From positions 3,755,001 through 3,819,000 of the forward strand of contig NZ_CP041405.1 of assembly GCF_007066085.1 (NCBI RefSeq): 64,000 nucleotides of DNA, read 5' to 3'. Both the position numbers and the translations under genes were made by a program. Source of the stretch: Paenibacillus thiaminolyticus (GTDB taxonomy: Bacteria > Bacillota > Bacilli > Paenibacillales > Paenibacillaceae). The notes below the pieces were generated by a model that saw only the letters and a program-made list of their open reading frames with translations, did not search any database and was not told the origin of the DNA. Of the stretch, positions 38,263 to 45,160 are shown piece after piece (within the stretch, counting starts at the first letter, position 1; each line of letters opens with the position of its first letter).

Positions 38263-38329
38263 CTATGTTTTCGGCTCTTGTCTTTGAGCTAAACTTAATG
38301 ACATTGGGCAAATACCGGCTCCTTTCCTC

Positions 38330-38402
38330 TTCCATTGACACCCATTTCCGCTCTACTTTACATGATACCATGATGTTCCTGTGTTTCATAGATATTTTCG
38401 GA
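38330..38402. repeat. 73-bp direct repeat, copy B
   Basis: Matches 34577-34649 (noc upstream region) with four mismatches. It starts 4 nt beyond the right inverted repeat of the IS element. Confidence 0.85.
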
Positions 38403-38490
38403 ACCGATATGATAATGGATTATCTATACGAGAAACGATCAAACATACTGTGATCGTTACGTCAAAAAGCGACCTATGTACACAGGCCGC

Positions 38491-38871
38491 TCATTTACAT
38501 TTTCCCGATTCATCCCCGCGAATCTTCCCCTCGCAATATAACTTATAGTGGGTGTTGTTACTCACTTCCGCAGCAATCGCTTCTGTGACAGGAACGCCCT
38601 TTATCGAATATAGATTGGTGCCAACGGGATATTTGTTTGAGAACGTATCTTTATATGATTTCAAAAAAGATTCATCATCACTGTATTTTTCAACTGTGCC
38701 AATTTTTTCGTCGATCTCCGTTACCATCTCTTCTGTTGCTTGATACATATAACCGTTCCATATGACACCAATGATTTTCCATTCATTGCTTGATGTCGGC
38801 AGCTTTTCTTGAGAAGAACATCCTGCTACAAATAGGGACAATATAAAGGTCAGGTATAAGAAATAACGCAT
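38491..38871 (-). CDS. Small lipoprotein, paralog 1
   Basis: A 126-residue predicted lipoprotein: signal 'MRYFLYLTFILSLFVAGC' with the lipobox Cys at residue 18, then a soluble domain ending 'YPVGTNLYSIKGVPVTEAIAAEV'. The 'GTxLYxIKG' text is often seen in small Firmicute lipoproteins of unknown role. AAGGAGG lies upstream. It is a tandem duplicate of the gene at 39091-39470, about 60% identical in protein. Confidence 0.8.
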   Translation of the reverse strand: MRYFLYLTFILSLFVAGCSSQEKLPTSSNEWKIIGVIWNGYMYQATEEMVTEIDEKIGTVEKYSDDESFLKSYKDTFSNKYPVGTNLYSIKGVPVTEAIAAEVSNNTHYKLYCEGKIRGDESGKCK

Positions 38872-39090
38872 GCATATCCCTCCTTATATAACGTATTTAA
38901 TAACGAGTAACTTTTAGCCGCAAACGTTTAGTATTTTTGAAATCACACGATGGGTGGTAATTTCATTTACTGACGTGCTTGGTGAGGAAAACTGAAAACA
39001 AGTTGGAAACGTTTTATACCTTTCCATAATAACTTCGAGGTGTCTTAAAGATGCATGGCAAGGATTATGGCTGCAAAATCTATTCACGGA

Positions 39091-39469
39091 TTATTTTAAC
39101 TCCCCTGATCCATTCCCATTAATCATTCCCTCACAAATTAATTTATGATAGGTGTTGTTTTTTACTTCGGCTGCTATCGCTTCATCCACAGGAATGCCCT
39201 TTATCGAATATAGATTGGTGCCAACTGGGTATGTGTTAGAAAATGTATCCTCTATGGATCTCAGAAACGACTCCTCATCACTGTACTTTTCAATCGTACC
39301 AATTTTGTGATCGATGTCCATTACCATCTCTTCGGTTATCCGATACAAGTATCCGTTCAAGGTAACGGAACTGATTCGCCAATCACCACTTGAACTGGGA
39401 AGCTTCTCTTCCGAAGTGCATCCCGTTATGATTATGGACATCATAATGACGAAACAAAAAAATAACGCA
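39091..39469 (-). pseudogene. Small lipoprotein, paralog 2, frameshifted in its signal peptide
   Basis: The mature part is intact: lipobox 'IIITGC', then SEEKLPSSSGDWRISSVTLNGY and on to the same core as paralog 1. The natural start, ATGCGTTA preceded by AGGAGGG as in paralog 1, is followed by seven T (39457-39463) and runs out of frame to a stop after nine codons (MRYFFVSSL). Eight T would restore MRYFFCFVIMMSIIITGC. The open frame can also be read from an ATG at 39504, but that lacks a ribosome binding site. Slippage in the T-run could switch the gene on and off, or it may be dead. Confidence 0.7.
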
Positions 39470-39561
39470 TAATTGACATCCCTCCTAATTGTAAGACGAT
39501 ACATCTTTCCATTTGTTGCAAAAAAGTGTGATGAGATCTCATCACACTTTGAAAAATCAGT

Positions 39562-40104
39562 TTATTTTAATTCCGACAAGTTATTGACACTAATTAATTT
39601 TGGGCTTGCATTAACTGGGGGGATTACTTTGCTGCCTTGTAATTTAAACTTACCTTGATAAGCTCCTAAAATTACATATGCATCATTATCAATAGGTCCT
39701 TTATATTTTTTTAAAAAGACTATTGCTCTTTCCCCGGTAACAAATGAAGGATTTTCTTCAAAGATATAGCGTTGGTTATTATAAATACCGCCCGTTTCTA
39801 ATATGGTCAAATTGTTATTTGGAATAACCCCTTTTTCGATATTCTTCACATTCGCCTTGGCTAACGAGAAAACAACACCACCATACATTGTGCTTCTTAC
39901 AGCTTCAATATCTACTTCTGCAACAACCTCAGCTAATGAATGTAATTCATCAAGAGATTTATATTGGTAAACCACATCACCAGACATTTTTATTTCTTCT
40001 ATAGAAGATGCATTTATATTTTCCCCTATTGAAAAGATTAAAAGTGATATAAAAAATAATCCAGCAAAGAGAATTAAAAAAAAGCGCTTATCATAAGTTT
40101 TCAT
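39562..40104 (-). CDS. Exported protein of unknown function
   Basis: A 180-residue protein with an N-terminal signal or anchor helix ('FFLILFAGLFFISLLIFSIG', about 9-28) and a beta-rich extracellular domain ('YKSLDELHSLAEVVAEVDIEAV', 'ERAIVFLKKYKG'). No family recognised with confidence. ATG 40104 follows GGAGGG. It lies 50 nt downstream of the metalloprotease gene on the same strand, so may be co-transcribed and act with it outside the cell. Confidence 0.7.
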   Translation of the reverse strand: MKTYDKRFFLILFAGLFFISLLIFSIGENINASSIEEIKMSGDVVYQYKSLDELHSLAEVVAEVDIEAVRSTMYGGVVFSLAKANVKNIEKGVIPNNNLTILETGGIYNNQRYIFEENPSFVTGERAIVFLKKYKGPIDNDAYVILGAYQGKFKLQGSKVIPPVNASPKLISVNNLSELK

Positions 40105-40153
40105 ACTAACCCTCCTAAAAGCTTTTTCCAAAATAATTAAATTTGCGGATAAT

Positions 40154-40717
40154 TTATAGTCCATACAACCTTTTTACACCAGTAATATCACCACTATTTG
40201 GTATAGAAACCGTTCTCCCATCTATTAATGGGCACATGATCTGGGATGTATCAGTTACATGAGATAATCCTAAACTGTGTCCAATTTCATGTGCCGCAAT
40301 ACCGCGATTATATTCAAAACTGTAATTATCCATATAGGTTCGATTTAATTGTATTGATACACTTGCAAATGTTGATCCCCCCGGTACAGTTGGAACATAC
40401 GTCGCTTGACCAATCCAATCAATATTACCGTATGAATATGATTGCACATAAATTTGACAGGAGCTTTTTGTATCTGAAAACATTATTTTATTATTTAAGC
40501 CTGATGTCCACTTAGAGAATGCATCATTAGAAATTGAACTATATGTTTCCCCAGAACTTGTCTTATTTTTTGTAGATGGATCCATGCACACATTTAAATT
40601 CGAAACTTTCCCCCATTTATACCCATTATATGAGTAAGAGGAACTGGAAGCATATGCGAGAGAACAGATAAAAGTGTTTAACAGTAATACCAAGACAATA
40701 ACTTTAAAAAATTTCAT
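40154..40717 (-). CDS. Secreted matrixin-type zinc metalloprotease
   Basis: A 187-residue protein with a cleavable signal peptide (about 1-24, 'VIVLVLLLNTFICSLAYA'). The metzincin zinc site is complete: H143-E144-I-G-H147-S-L-G-L-S-H153, with the Met-turn M161 ('SQIMCPL'). The length equals one bare M10A-like catalytic domain without a recognisable propeptide or accessory domain. GGGGAGG precedes ATG 40717. It overlaps the Spo0E-like gene by 14 nt, so the two are coupled. Substrate unknown. Confidence 0.88.
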   Translation of the reverse strand: MKFFKVIVLVLLLNTFICSLAYASSSSYSYNGYKWGKVSNLNVCMDPSTKNKTSSGETYSSISNDAFSKWTSGLNNKIMFSDTKSSCQIYVQSYSYGNIDWIGQATYVPTVPGGSTFASVSIQLNRTYMDNYSFEYNRGIAAHEIGHSLGLSHVTDTSQIMCPLIDGRTVSIPNSGDITGVKRLYGL

Positions 40718-41081
40718 CCTTATATTCCTCCCCAATAATTTTTTTAATTTCTCTCCTAATCAGTCTCTTTTTCTGAATTTCCAAGAGGTACTCATCAAGT
40801 TTCTGACTAAGTTGCACTACATCGTAATCTGTAAACTTCTTTCCGCTTTGAACGGCTTGTTTCAGCATATGTCGCGTTCTCTCAATCTTAAGCAATAAAA
40901 CTTCATCAGCATCACTTATTTCGTTTATAGGGCTATCAAAATAAAAACGCTCAATAGGCTCTACCACCTTTCCTATCGATCTGTAATTACTAGTACCTGC
41001 TCCATATCCTTGATCTACAAATGGCAGCCCGGTGTTTGTTCTATTTTCTAAGGATAAAAAGCAGGTTGCTGTCATCAACAA
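40704..41081 (-). CDS. Spo0E-like aspartyl-phosphate phosphatase
   Basis: The C-terminal half has the Spo0E pattern: helix 1 'DEVLLLKIERTRHMLKQAVQ' and helix 2 with S-Q-K-L-D-E-Y-L, the SxxLD motif that dephosphorylates Spo0A-P in Bacillus and delays sporulation. The N-terminal part (about residues 1-60) is unusual and the start codon is uncertain: the 125-codon frame begins at a TTG without a good ribosome binding site. Typical Spo0E-like proteins are 55-90 residues, so the real start may be internal. It lies between the peptide gene and the metalloprotease gene. Confidence 0.72.
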   Translation of the reverse strand: MLMTATCFLSLENRTNTGLPFVDQGYGAGTSNYRSIGKVVEPIERFYFDSPINEISDADEVLLLKIERTRHMLKQAVQSGKKFTDYDVVQLSQKLDEYLLEIQKKRLIRREIKKIIGEEYKDEIF

Positions 41082-41180
41082 ATGCTGTTAATTGTCATTG
41101 TATAGAAGCCTTCTTAAATACTAGATTCTGCAATTTCGAGGAAGTTTTCGACTATTGTCGACATATTTGTAAAACAAAGA

Positions 41181-41212
41181 AAAATAAAAAGAGCCTTTAA
41201 TATCTAAGGCTC
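41181..41212 (-). terminator. Terminator after the peptide gene
   Basis: Minus-strand arms gagcctt and aaggctc are followed by tttttattttt. It separates the regulator-peptide pair from the Spo0E/protease genes, which would then need their own promoter or read-through. Confidence 0.75.
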
Positions 41213-41253
41213 ATCAGAATCCAATATATCCTCTCCACTGTTAATCAGGATTG

Positions 41254-41475
41254 TTACCATGGAACGTAAACGTCATCACCACCACCGTAAAATGAAATAT
41301 TCTTTTCTTTATACGCGTTGTATTCATTTGAGTGTGACCAGGGACCAATAAAGTCACCCCCGACAGAGGCTAAAGTGATTTCCTGTTTATTAAGTTTATA
41401 GCCAAATGATAAAGGCATCAAAAACAGAAAAACTGCCATAACAGTCAGAATCAGTTTAGTGACTGCTTTTTTCAT
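41254..41475 (-). CDS. Exported small peptide, putative pheromone precursor
   Basis: A 73-residue precursor: a basic start (MKKAVTK), a hydrophobic signal helix ('LILTVMAVFLFLMPLSFGY', about 8-26) and a polar tail ending KNISFYGGGDDVYVPW. It overlaps the end of the XRE-TPR regulator by 4 nt (ATGA), the arrangement of RRNPP receptor-peptide pairs such as PlcR-PapR and the Alo systems of Paenibacillus, where a processed C-terminal fragment is re-imported and binds the TPR domain. The mature form is not known; the tail is longer than in most such precursors (usually about 40-50 residues). It could instead be a secreted effector. Confidence 0.65.
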   Translation of the reverse strand: MKKAVTKLILTVMAVFLFLMPLSFGYKLNKQEITLASVGGDFIGPWSHSNEYNAYKEKNISFYGGGDDVYVPW

Positions 41476-42749
41476 TCCAACCCCTCCTCATTTTTTAATT
41501 CGGCAAAGAGTTTCTTTATGTTATCTTCCATTTGGGAGCTATGATTATCTTTTGATATTTGAAAAATGAATTCCAAGCATTCATAGGTATGTTTAGGCAT
41601 ACTAATTTTTGAAAAGGTGATCGCACTCTTTATAAAGCAACTCAGGGCTTCATCGCTTTTCCCAATCATGATCATGTATTTTCCTTTATTAAGGAAGTAG
41701 TGAGCATATCCTGCCTTTGATATAGGGTTACTTAAATCCTTAGGGTGAAAATCCGGTTCATGATGGAGTAATATTTCTACAGGGCCTACATCGTCGGAAG
41801 AAAGATACAGCTCAATAAGTGTGTTAACGATATTAATTTTATAGAAAGACGTTTTCAGGCATTCCTGTAATTGAGTAATTGCTAAATCTGTTTTTCCCTT
41901 GCGCTGATTAAGTTTTGCTGTCATAAAATCAACATTCTCTTTAACAAAAGGAAAGTTGAATAAGCTGAATGTTTTCAAGTATTTTTCTGCTAACTCAAAC
42001 TTTTCCTGATGGAAATAAGAAGAACAAATCAACAATGTTGAGTAAGCCTTAAAGCTGCTCTCCGATTCATCCTCAATAATAGCCCGCTTGCACAGTTCGA
42101 TACATTCATTGAACTTACGTAAGTTGTAGGCATGAACGCCCAACTTATAGTACAGAGTGATTCGCTCATCGGTGGTCAAGAATTCCTTATACTGCAAAAT
42201 GTACTTTCCCGATTGAAATGTTTCTTCCAACTTGCTGAAATCATCACGTTCCACTAAATACTTCTGAAACGTCCCTTGCGCAACAAAAGATTGCATTCCA
42301 TGGCTCCTGGCATAACCAATCAATACATCCAACAAGGCCAATTTCGTTTCGGTATTGTCGAGAACTTGCTGTACATTGAGCAAGAGTTTGGCTGCTATTG
42401 CTTCGCTATTTTCATCTTCGGATTCTAACAAGCATGAAGTGAGCTTTGCGCTTAGGGATGCATTGTGGAGTGAAAAAGAGTCGTAAAGCAGCGTAAATAA
42501 TGTTTCGGAGCGGGGATTTGTTAACATGAATGGATCCAGCACTTCGTCGAGGGGAATCTCCAAAACCGATATAATCGGCTGGATGGTTTTAAAGTCGGGC
42601 CGCCGAATTTCTCCATTCTCGATCTTGGAAATACTCCCGCTGCTCACTCCTGACAATTCGGCCAAATTAGCCTGCGTCATCCCCCGCTCTTGTCGATAGC
42701 GTTGAATCAGTTCCCCCAAGGTTGAGAACTCCAGATTGACGGAACTCAC
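41472..42749 (-). CDS. XRE-family regulator with TPR domain (RRNPP/Alo-like)
   Basis: A 425-residue protein. The N-terminal XRE helix-turn-helix (about 12-66, 'IQRYRQERGMTQANLAELSGVSSGSISKIENGE') is followed by helical TPR-like repeats to the end ('YKLGVHAYNLRKFNECIELCKRAI', 'KYLKTFSLFNF', 'KGKYMIMIGKSDEALSCFIKSA'). This is the architecture of peptide-sensing RRNPP regulators (PlcR, NprR, AloR). GTG 42749 follows GGAAGG. The overlapping downstream exported-peptide gene supports a receptor-ligand pair. Part of its promoter region is duplicated at 43966-44021. Confidence 0.85.
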   Translation of the reverse strand: MSSVNLEFSTLGELIQRYRQERGMTQANLAELSGVSSGSISKIENGEIRRPDFKTIQPIISVLEIPLDEVLDPFMLTNPRSETLFTLLYDSFSLHNASLSAKLTSCLLESEDENSEAIAAKLLLNVQQVLDNTETKLALLDVLIGYARSHGMQSFVAQGTFQKYLVERDDFSKLEETFQSGKYILQYKEFLTTDERITLYYKLGVHAYNLRKFNECIELCKRAIIEDESESSFKAYSTLLICSSYFHQEKFELAEKYLKTFSLFNFPFVKENVDFMTAKLNQRKGKTDLAITQLQECLKTSFYKINIVNTLIELYLSSDDVGPVEILLHHEPDFHPKDLSNPISKAGYAHYFLNKGKYMIMIGKSDEALSCFIKSAITFSKISMPKHTYECLEFIFQISKDNHSSQMEDNIKKLFAELKNEEGLE

Positions 42750-42760
42750 GCCCTCACCTT

Positions 42761-42817
42761 CCTTATAATGGAATTATTTATATCTATACATTACCATTTC
42801 ATGATTGTTTTGTAAAT
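42761..42817. repeat. Duplicated promoter segment, copy 1
   Basis: About 57 bp directly upstream of the XRE-TPR regulator. It matches 43966-44021 in the same orientation; the right 35 bp differ by one base. Confidence 0.8.
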
Positions 42818-42868
42818 GAAATAGGCATAACGACAATTAACGAAGATTCAACCCAAGGTCAACTAAAG

Positions 42869-43445
42869 GGGAGTCCGTACACTTCGGCAAGGCGATGGCT
42901 GACTTGCATATTAAAGCACATCAAGGCACACCGCAAGCCAAGGGACGGGTGGAACGTCTCTGGCAAACGTTCCAGGATCGATTGGTGATCGAACTGCGGC
43001 TTCTTGGCATCAAGACGCTGAAAGAGGCTAACGCGGCTTTGCTTTGCCCGGCTTATTGCAGAAGCACAATGACAAATTTACCGTCCAGCCTAAAATAGCG
43101 GAATTGGCTTACCTGAAACTTGATCCGTCCATCGATTTACATCATGTGTTCACGCTTCGCCATTATCGGAAACTGGGACTGGCAACACCCTCTTGTACAA
43201 CGGAAAGTGCTATAACCCTTGTCCAGCCTGCTTCCCTTCGTTTGGAGGCGAAAGCGACGGTTGAAGTACGAGAGACGCGAACTGGGGAAATATTGCTGTG
43301 GCACCAGGATCAGCCTTGGGAACTGAAAGAAACGCAGAAGCCTCAGCGCAAACCGGCTGCATCAAAAAAGGCGAGTTCTGCGTCGCAACGCAAACCCGCC
43401 CAGAATCATTCGTGGAAAACCAAGTATGATAACACTAAAAAATAA
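42869..43445 (+). pseudogene. 3' remnant of an ISNCY-type transposase
   Basis: Only the C-terminal third is left: 'GTPQAKGRVERLWQTFQDRLVIELRLLGIKTL' is the conserved end of the ISNCY/IS1202-like DDE domain. The frame breaks at a 5-bp tandem duplication (ctttgctttg, about 43037-43046). It then shifts again near 43187-43215, where LLYNGKCY lies in another frame, and ends with a Lys-rich tail at TAA 43443-43445. No start and no left end remain. Confidence 0.8.
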
Positions 43446-43449
43446 GCGT

Positions 43450-43582
43450 ACCACAATAAAACAGTTCGTTCCAAGGTGCAATGTATTCACAACATAATAG
43501 CTATGCAGAGGTCACCTGGTAAGGCTGATCTCTGATCACACATTTGTCCGGATAAAATATACGCCTAAACTGTTTTGTGGGA
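43450..43582. repeat. Inverted repeat right of the ISNCY remnant
   Basis: Arms of the form ccacaataaaacagtt (43450-43465) and aactgttttgtgg (about 43569-43581) face each other. They may be a right-end relic of the dead transposon. No gene lies between. Confidence 0.4.
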
Positions 43583-43751
43583 CAGACTCCTAGGATTTAA
43601 GCAAAATAATGGAAAACAGGGAATAGATAAGGATGGAGAATGTCAACGAACAAATCAGTTTATAAATGATTATGTTTTGATTGTTCTTTAATTTCTCTAA
43701 TAGTGATATAAAGGTAAGACAGAAAATAAAAGATACAATAAAGGAGGTACT

Positions 43752-43920
43752 ATGAAGAAAACTTATCACGTTATCGTCTCCTTCTTATTTAGTCGAATTA
43801 CTCGTCTTTTTGCTTCCAATACCAAAGTCGCCTTTGTCTGGACTTTCGTCATACGCACTACTTGGACTAATACTAGTTTTTATCCTGCTTACTACTAAAA
43901 TATTGAGTAAAATTGCTTAA
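43752..43920 (+). pseudogene. Broken small membrane-protein gene
   Basis: An excellent AAGGAGG lies before ATG 43752 (MKKTYHVIVSFL...). The frame soon becomes polar, while another frame carries a hydrophobic stretch, LVELLVFLLPIPKSPLSGL and a second helix, ending TTKILSKIA-stop. The span is not a multiple of three, so one indel near 43790 broke a protein of about 55 residues with two helices. Family unknown. Confidence 0.45.
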
Positions 43921-43965
43921 AGCCATCAATTCGTTATCGAATGTCTGGGACTCACATCATCATTA

Positions 43966-44021
43966 CCTTATAATGGAATATAATTGTTTATACATTACCA
44001 TTTCATGATTGTTATGTAAAT
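43966..44021. repeat. Duplicated promoter segment, copy 2
   Basis: Second copy of the region upstream of the XRE-TPR regulator, now with no regulator gene beside it on its left: only transposon and small-gene relics. Confidence 0.8.
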
Positions 44022-44070
44022 AATAATGAGATATAAGTAATATAGTACATATTTAAAAAGGGCTGATCGT

Positions 44071-44289
44071 ATGGAATGAACACGTGCACGCATCTCTCAG
44101 AAACGCCAAGTTACGATACCTCCAAAATATTTCGAACAAGCAGGAATTAAAGACGAAGTGGAGTTTTGTATCAAGGGGAGCGTCATCATGATTCGCCCTG
44201 TATGCGAACATACAGGCCATTATTCTTTCGCTGATCTCATATTAGAAGACTTGATCAAAGAAGGGCTTTCCGGTGATGAACTATACTGA
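44071..44289 (+). pseudogene. AbrB/MazE-type gene with a stop at codon 3
   Basis: Reads M-E-stop-T-R-A-R-I-S-Q-K-R-Q-V-T-I-P-P-K-Y-F then EQAGIKDEVEF and ends GLSGDELY. The swapped-hairpin 'RQVTIPxKYFEQAGI' motif marks an AbrB/MazE/SpoVT DNA-binding protein, usually a toxin-antitoxin antitoxin or a transition regulator. TGA at 44077-44079 ends translation at once; a GGA codon there would restore it. It overlaps the next frame by 14 nt, as in an antitoxin-partner pair. Confidence 0.7.
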
Positions 44290-44437
44290 CAAAAGCGAAC
44301 GGCAAGCCAAACTCCATATTGCCATAGAAAATGGAATTGCCGAATACGGGGAAGCCGCTCGAAAGTGTAGAGCTGACAATGACGAAACGGAAGACCTATT
44401 GGGCGAGATTAGCCGCAATTCATCAGCTTCCCGATAA
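44276..44437 (+). pseudogene. Truncated partner gene of the AbrB/MazE-type gene
   Basis: A 53-codon frame MNYTDKSERQAKLHIAIENGIAEYGEAARKC and on to ETEDLLGEI, after which it runs into unrelated minus-strand sequence. Its homolog lies at 36476-36614. Helical, charged, ParD/Phd-like in style; no confident family. Confidence 0.45.
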
Positions 44438-44589
44438 TAGGCGGTCGTATTCCATTCCGTTAGAACTAATTCCTTGTCGGACAGGCCTTGCCCGGCCAGT
44501 AGCCTCATCTCCTGCGGAAGCATGTTCTCCAAATAATCCGGATTCGGAGAGCCCCTGAACTCCTCTAATATTTTGCGGTACGGATGCAA
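44420..44589 (-). pseudogene. Fragment resembling a GH39-like glycosidase region
   Basis: The minus-strand frame HPYRKILEEFRGSPN...LENMLPQEMRLLAGQGLSDKELVLTEWNTTAYYREADELR has no proper ends. 'LVLTEWNTTAY' resembles the catalytic E-W-N stretch of GH39/AraC-fused glycosidases. A relic inserted in the island edge; low certainty. Confidence 0.3.
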
Positions 44590-44636
44590 CGGAAACCGCA
44601 GCAGAGTCGTAGGTTGCCGATGGCTTTTTCATCTGC

Positions 44637-44785
44637 TTCACTAAGGCTGCAGGAATCTCCCGTACCCAGTCATTCACTCCACCAAAGCTGCAGTATCATC
44701 CGCACCTCCGATCATCCACTCCGCTAATGCTGCAGTATCTCCCGTCATTCTAGTCATCTGATCCACCAATACTGCAAGAATGCAG
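44637..44785. repeat. 42-bp tandem repeats, about 3.5 copies
   Basis: The word gctgcag recurs at 44646, 44687 and 44729, with actgcaa at 44771: a 41-42-bp period with surrounding similarity (tccaccaa...gtatcatccg). On the minus strand the unit reads gatactgcagc-attagcggagtggatga. Non-coding as far as can be seen. Confidence 0.65.
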
Positions 44786-44789
44786 CAAT

Positions 44790-44960
44790 TTCATTGGCAC
44801 GAGTATGCGAAAATAGAATTGCTGCAAAAATACAACAATTACCCTACGGTAAGGCGCAGATAGCGTTCAAAATGGCGAAATGATGCCGTTTTGCAGGATT
44901 TTCTCGGAATTTAGCCTCTTGAAGCTAAAAATGCTGCGCCTTTGCAGCATTTACATGCGC
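44790..44960. repeat. Dispersed intergenic repeat, copy 2
   Basis: Contains gaattgctgcaaaaatacaac and tgccgttttgcaggatt (44884-44900), the same words as in 440-650. It marks the right edge of the accessory island, before the rsmG terminators. Confidence 0.5.
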
Positions 44961-45090
44961 GTACCATCTTGTTCCATACTTCCGTCCGAGCTGCCCATCT
45001 ATTCGCACCATGACAGACCATCTAGCTTCACGCAGGGACCAGCTTGCCCTAACCTAACCTGCCCTGCCTTCCCCGGCCCCGCCTATCATA

Positions 45091-45157
45091 AGAAAAAGAC
45101 TGTCGACAGGACTTTGTCGACAGTCTTGAGGAGCCGGCACACACACCGGCTCCTTTC
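45091..45157 (-). terminator. Double-hairpin terminator after rsmG
   Basis: Two adjacent perfect stems: aggagccgg / ccggctcct (45129-45154) and aagactgtcgac / gtcgacagtctt (45096-45127), the latter followed on the minus strand by ttttc. It ends the rpmH-to-rsmG gene block. Confidence 0.88.
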
Positions 45158-45160
45158 ATC

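Larger units (their letters stand above)
36645..38325 (+). mobile_element. IS4-family insertion sequence (1681 bp)
   Basis: Bounded by 32-bp imperfect inverted repeats at 36645-36676 and 38294-38325 (outer word aaaggagccgg, inner word cccaatgtcattaag; four mismatches). Inside are one transposase gene and terminator-like hairpins near each end (about 36708-36740 and 38229-38262) that would insulate it from outside transcription. No target-site duplication is visible. The right end lies 4 nt from copy B of the 73-bp repeat. Confidence 0.85.

Noticed and set aside
45096..45154. CRISPR-like pair of repeats near rsmG
   Set aside because: These are two adjacent terminator hairpins; no repeat-spacer pattern exists anywhere in the window.
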